From Nematostella vectensis (lineage: Eukaryota > Cnidaria > Anthozoa > Actiniaria > Edwardsiidae), in the NCBI RefSeq assembly GCF_932526225.1, contig NC_064046.1, positions 14,333,408-14,397,407 on the forward strand: 64,000 nucleotides of DNA, given 5' to 3'. Of this stretch, positions 1 to 10,387 are shown in pieces (position 1 is the stretch's first letter; the number at the start of each line of letters is the position of its first letter). The translations under genes and the position numbers were made by a program. Below the pieces are notes generated by a model. It searched no databases and was not told the DNA's origin. It saw only the letters and a program-made list of their open reading frames with translations.

Positions 1-3000
1 ACCTATTGTATTCCAACCAATGACAGCTCTGGACATTACACTTGTAATACAACAACTGGAGAAAAAATCTGTCACGCTGGATGGTATGGGAGATTGTGTG
101 ACACCTATTGTATTCCAACCAATGACAGCTCAGGACATTATAGCTGTAACGCAACGACAGGAGAAAAGATCTGTCACGATGGATGGTATGGGAGATTGTG
201 TGACACCTATTGTATTCCAACCAATGACAGCTCAGGACATTATAGCTGTAACGCCAGTACAGGAGAAATGATCTGTCACGCACACTGGTATGGCGAGTTT
301 TGTTCTACCAATTGCTCACCACAAAATAACTCTTTAGGACATTTTGAATGTGATCCTCAGTCAGGAATAAAGATTTGCCATTCAGGCTGGTTTGGACCAA
401 TATGTTCAGTACATTGTAAGGAAACGAATGAAAAGCGATACAAATGCGACAACAGGACTGGAGAGAAGATATGCAACGTCTCTTGGTTTGGGTCGAATTG
501 TTCGACATTTTGCTCGCCAAGAGACGACAGCACAGGGCATTACTTTTGTAATAAAAAAACAGGTTTAAAAAGGTGTCACGATAACTGGTACGGGGAGAAT
601 TGCACGGTGTTCTGTAAGGCTCTATCATCGGACCACCAGCATTACAACTGCGATAATACAACAGGATCAAAATTATGTCATCCCGACTGGTTTGGCGAAA
701 ATTGCACGGTTCATTGCAAGGCTCAGTCATCTGACAACCAGTATTACAGCTGCGATAATGCAACGGGATCAAAGATTTGCCATTCCAATTGGTACGGGGA
801 GAATTGCACGGTGTACTGCAAGGCTCAATTATCGGACCACCAGCATTACATCTGTGATAATACAACAGGAAAAAAGCATTGCCTTACATCTTGGTACGGA
901 GAGAACTGTACAGCATATTGCACCCCAAGAAATGATTCTACTGGCCACTTTAGTTGTAATGAAACTACAGGGTCGAAGGATTGTCACGATGGGTGGTATG
1001 GTGGCACTTGTTCCAACTACTGTATGCCGCATAACGGATCTTCAGGGCATTATAACTGCGATGCAAGCTCAGGGAGGAAAACATGCCATGTTGATTGGTA
1101 CGGAATAAATTGCACTGTTTTTTGCTCCAAGCCTCGCGATTCAAAAGATCATTATTACTGCAATGTGACAAATGGCGAGAGAATCTGTTTAGACGATTGG
1201 TATGGTGGAAATTGTACAACATATTGTAAATCTTCTAATGGAAGCGATGGACATTATTACTGCAATGGGACAAATGGCGAGAGAATCTGTTTAGACGATT
1301 GGTATGGTGGAAATTGTACAACATATTGCAAATCATCTAATGGAAGCGATGGACATTATTACTGCAATGGGACAAATGGCGAGAGAATCTGTTTAGACGA
1401 TTGGTATGGTGGAAATTGTACAACATATTGCAAATCATCTAATGGAAGCGATGGACATTATTACTGCAATGGGACAAATGGCGAGAGAATCTGTTTAGAC
1501 GATTGGTATGGTGGAAATTGTACAACATATTGCAAATCTTCTAATGGAAGCGATGTACATTATTACTGCAATGGGACAAATGGCGAGAGAATCTGTTTAG
1601 ACGATTGGTATGGTGGAAATTGTACAACATATTGCAAATCTTCTAATGGAAGCGATGGAAATTATTACTGCAATGGGACAAATGGCGAGAGAATCTGTTT
1701 AGACGATTGGTATGGTGGAAATTGTACAACATATTGCAAATCTTCTAATGGAAGCGATGGACATTATTACTGCAATGGGACAAATGGCGAGAGAATCTGT
1801 TTAGACGATTGGTATGGTGGAAATTGTACAACATATTGCAAATCTTCTAATGGAAGCGATGGACATTATTACTGCAATGGGACAAATGGCGAGAGAATCT
1901 GTTTAGACGATTGGTATGGTGGAAATTGTACAACATATTGCAAATCATCTAATAGAAGCGATGGACATTATTACTGCAATGGGACAAATGGCGAGAGAAT
2001 CTGTTTAGACGATTGGTATGGTGGAAATTGTACAACCTATTGCAAATCTTTTAATGGAAGCGATGGACATTATTACTGCAATGGGACAAATGGCGAGAGA
2101 ATCTGTTTAGACGATTGGTATGGTGGAAATTGTACAACATATTGCAAATCTTCTAATGGAAGCGATGGACATTATTACTGCAATGGGACAAATGGCGAGA
2201 GAATCTGTTTAGACGATTGGTATGGTGGAAATTGTACAACATATTGCAAATCTTCTAATGGAAGCGATGGACATTATTACTGCAATGGGACAAATGGCGA
2301 GAGAATCTGTTTAGATGATTGGTATGGTGGAAATTGTACAACATATTGCAAATCTTCTAATGGAAGCGATGGACATTATTACTGCAATGGGACAAATGGC
2401 GAGAGAATCTGTTTAGATGATTGGTATGGTGGAAATTGTACAACATATTGCAAATCTTCTAATGGAAGCGATGGACATTATTACTGCAATGGGACAAATG
2501 GCGAGAGAATCTGTTTAGACGATTGGTATGGTGGAAGTTGTACAACATATTGCAAATCATCTAATGGAAGCGATGGACATTATTACTGCAATGGGACGAA
2601 TGGCGAGAGAATCTGTTTAGACGATTGGTATGGTGGAAATTGTACAACATATTGCAAATCTTCTAATGGAAGCAATGGACATTATTACTGCAATGGGACA
2701 AATGGCGAGAGAATCTGTTTAGACGATTGGTATGGTGGAAATTGTACAACATATTGCAAATCTTCTAATGGAAGCGATGGACATTATTACTGCAATGGGA
2801 CAAATGGCGAGAGAATCTGTTTAGACGATTGGTATGGTGGAAATTGTACAACATATTGCAAATCTTCTAATGGAAGCGATGGACATTATTACTGCAATGG
2901 GACAAATGGCGAGAGAATCTGTTTAGATGATTGGTATGGTGGAAATTGTACAACATATTGCAAATCTTCTAATGGAAGCGATGGACATTATTACTGCAAT

Positions 3001-6000
3001 GGGACAAATGGCGAGAGAATCTGTTTAGATGATTGGTATGGTGGAAATTGTACAACATATTGCAAATCTTCTAATGGAAGCTATGGACATTATTACTGCA
3101 ATGGGGCAAATGGCGAGAGAATCTGTTTAGACGATTGGTATGGTGGAAATTGTACAACATATTGCAAATCTTTTAATGGAAGCGATGGACATTATTACTG
3201 CAATGGGACAAATGGCGAGAGAATCTGTTTAGACGATTGGTATGGTGGAAATTGTACAACATATTGTAAATCTTCTAATGGAAGCGATGGACATTATTAC
3301 TGCAATGTGACTAATGGCGAGAGAATCTGTTTAGACGATTGGTATGGTGGAAATTGTACAACATATTGCAAATCTTCTAATAGAAGCGATGGACATTATT
3401 ACTGCAATGGGACAAATGGCGAGAGAATCTGTTTAGACGATTGGTATGGTGGAAATTGTACAACATATTGCAAATCTTCTAATGGAAGCGATGGACATTA
3501 TTACTGCAATGGGACAAATGGCGAGAGAATCTGTTTAGACGATTGGTATGGTGGAAATTGTACAACATATTGCAAATCTTCTAATGGAAGCGATGGACAT
3601 TATGACTGCAATTGGACAAATGGCGAGAGAATCTGTTTAGACGATTGGTATGGTGGAAATTGTACAACATATTGCAAATCTTCTAATGGAAGCGATGGAC
3701 ATTATTACTGCAATGGGACAAATGGCGAGAGAATCTGTTTAGACGATTGGTATGGTGGAAATTGTACAACATATTGCAAATCTTCTAATGGAAGCGATGG
3801 ACATTATTACTGCAATGGGACAAATGGCGAGAGAATCTGTTTAGACGATTGGTATGGTGGAAATTGTACAACATATTGCAAATCTTCTAATGGAAGCGAT
3901 GGACATTATTACTGCAATGGGACAAATGGCGAGAGAATCTGTTTAGATGATTGGTATGGTGGAAATTGTACAACATATTGCAAATCTTCTAATGGAAGCG
4001 ATGGACATTATTACTGCAATGGGACAAATGGCGAGAGAATCTGTTTAGACGATTGGTATGGTGGAAATTGTACAACATATTGCAAATCATCTAATAGAAG
4101 CGATGGACATTATTACTGCAATGGGACAAATGGCGAGAGAATCTGTTTAGACGATTGGTATGGTGGAAATTGTACAACCTATTGCAAATCTTTTAATGGA
4201 AGCGATGGACATTATTACTGCAATGGGACAAATGGCGAGAGAATCTGTTTAGACGATTGGTATGGTGGAAATTGTACAACATATTGCAAATCTTCTAATG
4301 GAAGCGATGGACATTATTACTGCAATGGGACAAATGGCGAGAGAATCTGTTTAGACGATTGGTATGGTGGAAATTGTACAACATATTGCAAATCATCTAA
4401 TAGAAGCGATGGACATTATTACTGCAATGGGACAAATGGCGAGAGAATCTGTTTAGACGATTGGTATGGTGGAAATTGTACAACCTATTGCAAATCTTTT
4501 AATGGAAGTGATGGACATTATTACTGCAATGGGACAAATGGCGAGAGAATCTGTTTAGACGATTGGTATGGTGGAAATTGTACAACATATTGCAAATCTT
4601 CTAATGGAAGCGATGGACATTATTACTGCAATGGGACAAATGGCGAGAGAATCTGTTTAGACGATTGGTATGGTGGAAATTGTACAACATATTGCAAATC
4701 TTCTAATGGAAGCGATGGACATTATTACTGCAATGGGACAAATGGCGAGAGAATCTGTTTAGACGATTGGTATGGTGGAAATTGTACAACATATTGCAAA
4801 TCTTCTAATAGAAGCGATGGACATTATTACTGCAATGGGACAAATGGCGAGAGAATCTGTTTAGACGATTGGTATGGTGGAAATTGTACAACATATTGCA
4901 AATCTTTTAATGGAAGCGATGGACATTATTACTGCAATGGGACAAATGGCGAGAGAATCTGTTTAGACGATTGGTATGGTGGAAATTGTACAACATATTG
5001 CAAATCTTCTAATGGAAGCGATGGACATTATTACTGCAATGGGACAAATGGCGAGAGAATCTGTTTAGACGATTGGTATGGTGGAAATTGTACAACATAT
5101 TGCAAATCTTCTAATGGAAGCGATGGACATTATTACTGCAATGGGACAAATGGCGAGAGAATCTGTTTAGACGATTGGTATGGTGGAAATTGTACAACAT
5201 ATTGCAAATCTTCTAATGGAAGCGATGGACATTATTACTGCAATGGGACAAATGGCGAGAGAATCTGTTTAGACGATTGGTATGGTGGAAATTGTACAAC
5301 ATATTGCAAATCTTCTAATGGAAGCTATTACTATTGCAAACACGACTCGGGAAAGCGAGTATGTCTTGATGATTGGCACGGAGAACGGTGTAACGTTTAC
5401 TGCAAACCGCGAAATAATAGCGAAGGTCATTACATTTGTGATATTATGACAGGTGAAAAAGTTTGTCACAAGAACTGGTATGGAAAGAACTGCAGAAAAC
5501 ATTGCCAAACAAGTACTCGAGGAAACTATAGATGTGATAATGTCACTGGAGATAAGATTTGCACACAAAAATGGTATGGCGAGAACTGTAGTGTATTTTG
5601 TGAGCAAAACGCCGGGTCACATTACAAATGTAACAATGGATCAGGCAAAAAGATATGTTTGCCGAATTGGTATGGCGTAAATTGTAGCAAATATTGTGAA
5701 GAAAAGGACGACAAATTTGGACCCTACAGATGCGATAACTCAACGGGTGAGAAAATATGTTTGCCAAATTGGTACGGTGTAAATTGTAGCAAATATTGTA
5801 AAGAAAAAGGCGACAATTCTGGAAATTACAGATGCGATAACTCAACGGGTGAGAAAATATGTTTGCCAAATTGGTACGGTGTAAATTGTAGCAAATATTG
5901 TAAAGAAAAAGACGACAATTCTGGAAATTACAGATGCGATAACTCAACGGGTGAGAAAATATGTTTGCCAAATTGGTATGGAACAAATTGTATCAAATAT

Positions 6001-9000
6001 TGTAAAGAAAAAGGCGACAATTCTGGAAATTACAGATGCGATAACTCAACGGGTGAGAAAATATGTTTGCCAAATTGGTATGGAACAAATTGTATCAAAT
6101 ATTGTAAAGAAAAGGACGACAATTCTGGAAATTACAGATGCGATAACTCAACGGGGAAGAAAATATGTTTGCCAAATTGGTATGGAACAAATTGTATCAA
6201 ATATTGTAAAGAAAAAGGCGACAATTCTGGAAATTACAGATGCGATAACTCAACGGGCGAAAAAATATGTTTGCCAAATTGGTACGGTGTAAACTGTAGC
6301 AAATATTGTAAAGAAAAGGACGACAATTCCGAACATTACAGATGCAATAATTCAACGGGCGAGAAAATATGTTTGCCAAATTGGTACGGTGTAAATTGTA
6401 GCAAATATTGTAAAGAAAAAGACGACAATTCTGGAAATTACAGATGCGAGAACTCAACGGGCGAGAAAATATGTTTGCCAAATTGGTACGGTGTAAACTG
6501 TAGCAAATATTGTAAAGAAAAAGACGACAATTCTGGAAATTACAGATGCGAGAACTCAACGGGCGAGAAAATATGTTTGCCAAATTGGTATGGTGTAAAT
6601 TGTAGCAAATATTGTAAAGAAAAAGACGACAATTCTGGACACTACAGATGCGAGAACTCAACGGGCGAGAAAATATGTTTGCCAAATTGGTATGGTGTAA
6701 ACTGTAGCCAACATTGTAAAAAAAAGGACGACAATTCTGGACACTACAAATGTGATGACAAAGGGAACAAAATCTGCTTATCAAACTGGTATGGATTGGC
6801 TTGTAACAGGTTTTGCAAGGCAGAAAACAGCACGTTACGTAGCTACACATGTGATAACACAACAGGTCTGAAGATCTGTAGTACACACTGGTACGGGAGT
6901 GAATGCCATACTTATTGCATTCCTCGCGCTAGTCATTTGGAAGGATATTTTACCTGTAACGAAACAACGGGGACACGAATTTGTATTCCAGGGTGGACAG
7001 GGAATAACTGTACATCAAGTAAACACTCTCAGAGTTCTATTTTTCCTGAATTACTGAGTTCTACAACGACATATTCCTCGTACTCAAAGATACCATCAAC
7101 TGTTATATTACCTAGTGCCAGTCCTTCTAGGTGGCGTTTAACTCAGCTCAGTTCGCAAAGCTGCGAATCCTGCTCAACCCGAACCTCCAAGTCACAAGAA
7201 TCAAATACGGGAACATCTTCGTATCTTCAATATACACAACCCGCGTCATTTTTCGTAACCAGCAAATTGACAGCAGTATCCATCACTAGCCAATCAGAAT
7301 ACACCATTACACCAACCCCGAGCATGTCACTTTCAGTATTACCGCTGACGAGCACTGTCAGTGCCAGTCCCTCTCGTCCAGGGAGTGTGAAGGAGCCTGG
7401 GTGGCCTGCCCGAGCACGTGACTGGATTATTAGCACCGTCCAGACCACAGAGGGTAGAATATCAATGGCCACTGTTCTAGTCTTCATCATAGCCCTCGTT
7501 TTCATGTTTGTCGCGTGTTACAAACACGGAAGGTACGACAAGAATATTTCTTTAAAATTATCTGATTACTAAATCGTCACTATTATGGGATGTATTTGTT
7601 AGGCGTAGGTTAGAGGCCGTCCACACCAACACGGATTCGGTTGATCCGCATACTTTTTGATACGTTTAGGTCTTCCATCCACACTAACACTGGGGTCTGA
7701 TCCGGCGAATTCGGATACTTTTGAAAACGCTGTCGAAAATGAATAAAAACGAAACCGTATGCTTTTGAAAATGATGGCATCATATCGCAGGCGCGTCTGC
7801 TTTGAGCATGCGCACATCATCAAAATGACGTCACGCCGCAACTTTCAGCCTTTTCTGACGTTTGAATCCGTGTTTAGTGTGGACGGCTGGATACAGGCGG
7901 AAACGCTGCGAAAACGGTAGTGTGGACGCGAATCAAATGATGCGTTTTCGGCGAATCTGGATACTTTTGAATCCGTGTTAGTGTGGACCACCCCTTAGAC
8001 ATTGTGCACCGTTCCGAATGCAAATGAAGATGATACAATCGACTTCGCTAATCTGCATGTATTTACATTTGGAACATTACATGAAAGAAGGACGTCTAAA
8101 CTAGGCTAAGTCCTTACTAATAGCTGAGAGGGACTCTCGATTATCTCTCCCGCCAATAAACAACTGATAAAAGAATAAAATAAGTGGCTTCATACTCACG
8201 GACTTATTTATCCCTTTTACAGGGGGAAAAGGCAGAAAAGACGTCAGGCGCTCGGGTTTGATATTGATCTAAGCGCGTGTTTACCGCTGGACGGTGACAA
8301 CGACATGATGGAACTGATCTCAAGGGCTGAAGGGCGCAGGTAAGATGAACCGCGGGCTCACTGCAAACACTGAGCTCTTTGACAATACTTTGTTGTCACC
8401 ATTTTGTTCGTACGAAAGCACACGCTTCTTCACTTGTTCACTTGTCGGGTTGTTTACGATTTGTTGGACTTTGACCCCCCAAAAACGCACGTGACTTATC
8501 AGCGCCGAAAGGGTGAATTGCGATTCCCTTAAGGCATAGTAAACAAGCCAAACAACTTGACCGGCCAAAATAGCCAACACTGATGGGCCGGCGAAACAGG
8601 CGTTCTTGTACTAGGGGTTGTAGTACAGTTAGCAAAAAAACAACAAAGAAAAGACTGAATGATTCCCTTTAAAAACACTAACGGAAGACTTGAATTTTGG
8701 TCGAACAGTAGTCTGAAAATTGGTCACTTGCATACGATACGATATGGAGGAATGCTGGTGGAATGCTTGTTAGTGGCTCTTTCACGACAAAGCAGCTTGT
8801 TACCGAAACTCTGGACACTGCATTTTCGGTACATTTTCAGAAATTGCAGTTTCTCTTTCGTTCGCCATTTATGTTTACCAAGAGTGAGCATCCAATTCAT
8901 CGGCTGATTTAAAAAAGTTATTGCGATATCTTCAATTGAACTTAAATGAAGAAAAAAATCTTCGAAATTTCGAAAATTAATTTTGTGTTGTTTGAAAAAA

Positions 9001-9788
9001 AAAAACAATTAAAATGATGAACAAATTTCTTTAAATGCGAAATGTCCGGAGTTTGAGCCACCATTTTTTTATCATAAAACCAAATTTTTCATTCCAGGGC
9101 CCAGTCTCCAAGTTCTTCGCCAGAGGTTAATCATAATGTGATCAGTGCAGTAAACCCGTTCTTTGCCGACCGAAGTCAGTTCCTACATCTTGGAGACGAG
9201 AGTAGTCACGTGCCATCTGACGCTGATTGGTTAGTACCCAGATTTTCTCACTATCGCCAAGGTCGTGTCCAGTCCTCTAAACACTTAGCCTCTCTCTTTT
9301 ACCACTTCAAAGTCTTGCTTTTTCGATGTGTTGATTGTGTCTATTATGTTTCAGTTTATATTTTTGGAAATTTTGTTGTATGAGATTGATTTCATCTCTG
9401 TAATCATATTGTCGGTTATTTTTATCGGGGACAAATGAAATCAACTAATTTTAATTTAGTTTAAAAACTAAATTCACAGAGAAAGCACCCACTTCCATCG
9501 GCTTATTTGGAAATGTTTTGCAATATTTGTATCATTTCAAGATTTCATCACAAAAAAATTATCTTCCTTGCTTGACAAGGGGTTTAATAAGTTCGGTTTG
9601 AATTATTAAGAGGTGTTTTAAATGAGGCTAACCAATTTATTTTTTACTTGAATAGGGGCAATCTCATCAAACAAGGAAATAAAACACGGAGTCACAGCAA
9701 TCCTTTCTTCAACGACAACAGATACTCTCGACTCAGGCCCTACTCGGAAAAGTTCTCTGAAGTGGACTTAAGCGAGTCGCAAATTTGA
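1..9788 (+). CDS. Giant DSL-repeat single-pass membrane protein, Notch-ligand-like tail (5' partial)
   Basis: Proposed exons are <1-7532, 8223-8339, 9098-9229 and 9656-9788, all joined in phase; 2637 residues are visible and the reading frame is open at the window start. The ectodomain has about 69 W-x-G-x-x-C motifs spaced about 34 residues apart. Each unit carries four cysteines and a GHY/GxY-x-C motif, the pattern of the DSL domain of Delta/Serrate/Jagged; the closing W-x-G-x-x-C of one unit also opens the next. Residues 2340-2480 are Ser/Thr/Pro-rich, a mucin-like stalk. One membrane span lies at about 2490-2508, followed by a basic KHGR...KRQKRR stretch. The spliced tail has two NPF motifs and ends in ESQI, a class I PDZ-ligand shape. 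DSL domains bind Notch in known ligands; adhesion or Notch modulation here is inference. No EGF repeats are visible. Without splicing, the frame ends at 7572 with a 13-residue tail, which may be an alternative isoform. Confidence 0.88.
1150..5331 (+). repeat. 102-bp in-frame tandem array, 41 units, inside the DSL gene
   Basis: The sequence tatggtggaaattgtacaac recurs every 102 bp exactly from 1201 to 5281, giving 41 registrations with no indel. Each unit encodes 34 residues with four cysteines and three N-glycosylation sequons (N-G-S, N-G-T, N-C-T). Units differ by only a few substitutions, such as S/F in KSSN versus KSFN, G/R in NGSD versus NRSD, and GAC/GAT codons. Some variants recur as ordered blocks (R then F near 1950-2060, 4090-4200, 4390-4500 and 4800-4910), which points to multi-unit duplication as well as single-unit turnover. 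Confidence 0.97.
5650..6730 (+). repeat. Second 102-bp DSL sub-array, about 11 units
   Basis: A second set of 34-residue units (core KICLPNWYGxNC) repeats at 102-bp steps, with W codons from 5668 to 6688. It differs clearly in sequence from the first array, using KEKDDNSG in place of KSSNGSDG, but keeps the same cysteine spacing. Units are highly similar with scattered D/G, D/E and V/T changes, so this block expanded separately from the first. Confidence 0.95.
7613..7994. mobile_element. Non-autonomous DNA transposon (MITE) in DSL-gene intron
   Basis: A 382-bp element lies in the intron 7533-8222. Its ends are inverted repeats of about 26 bp (7613-7638 and 7969-7994, sharing GTCCACACxAACACGGATTC, about 22 of 26 bases matching). 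TTA flanks both sides (7610-7612 and 7995-7997), as expected of a PIF/Harbinger-type target duplication. The interior holds further copies of the GTCCACACTAACAC motif and has no coding capacity. The superfamily assignment rests only on TTA. Confidence 0.75.
8340..9097 (+). other. Intron of DSL gene without recognised element
   Basis: The intron runs between CAG|GTAAGA at 8339/8340 and TTCCAG|G at 9097/9098, both phase 2. I saw no coding exon, tandem repeat or transposon ends. The next intron (9230-9655) is similarly plain and AT-rich. Confidence 0.75.
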
Positions 9789-9976
9789 CAAGCATTCAAC
9801 CTTCCCACGACCTTAGGGTTTCCTTGTAGGATAAATTCAAAATGACGGCCAATTTCCAATTAGCGGATTGCCGAATGGTAGAGAGACACTCGTTGAGAAT
9901 CCGACATTGACAAGCACTTAGTGTTGAAAGCAAGGAAAATTACGTGAATATTCTGGAAAAAAACAATAGGCTATTC

Positions 9977-10016
9977 CAGGAACTCATAAGTATGAGCTCA
10001 TACTTATGAGCCCCTG
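9977..10016. mobile_element. 40-bp fold-back relic made of two transposon ends
   Basis: A 28-bp perfect palindrome (9983-10010, arms CTCATAAGTATGAG) sits inside CAGG...CCTG ends. The arms match the first 15-20 bases of the terminal repeat of the element at 52164-52641 (CAGGGGCTCATAAGTAGGGG). The flanks GCTATTC (9970-9976) and GCTATTTC (10017-10024) look like a target-site duplication. It reads as an element reduced to its two ends, placed 0.2 kb past the DSL stop codon. Confidence 0.65.
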
Positions 10017-10037
10017 GCTATTTCAGTATACTTACGT

Positions 10038-10190
10038 ACGAACTAAAACATACTGTGTATAAGGAAGTTGGAACATAGTAGACGAATAAAGCTAATATGT
10101 ATTATGTAGTTTTTACGAACTAAAACATACTGTGTATAAGGAAGTTGGAACATAGTAGACGAATAAAGCTAATATGTATTATGTATTAGA
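10038..10190 (+). terminator. Duplicated poly(A) signal region, probable 3' end of DSL gene
   Basis: A 77-bp segment occurs twice in tandem (offset 77 bp, starting at 10038 and 10115). Each copy carries an AATAAA hexamer (10085-10090 and 10162-10167), about 300-380 bases after the stop codon at 9786-9788. No closer AATAAA was seen, so these are the likely polyadenylation signals. Confidence 0.55.
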
Positions 10191-10387
10191 ACCATCAAAC
10201 ATTGCCAAATTTGAGAGTGCAAAGACAACTTTTATATATCCGTGTATCCTTGTATATCCCATTCAAGCAAACATTCCGAGCAAATTCGGGAAACAGCAAA
10301 ACGCCGTTTGAAATTCGGAACTCCCATATGACCCATACTTGTCTCCAGTCGCGATAGGGCGATGCACACTTTACTTTTCTTGTTTCT

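Noticed and set aside
7533-7572. Stop codon at 7572 as the natural end of the DSL protein
   Set aside because: A strong donor at 7532/7533 and three downstream exons in matching phase give a longer, motif-rich tail. The short end is kept only as a possible intron-retention isoform.
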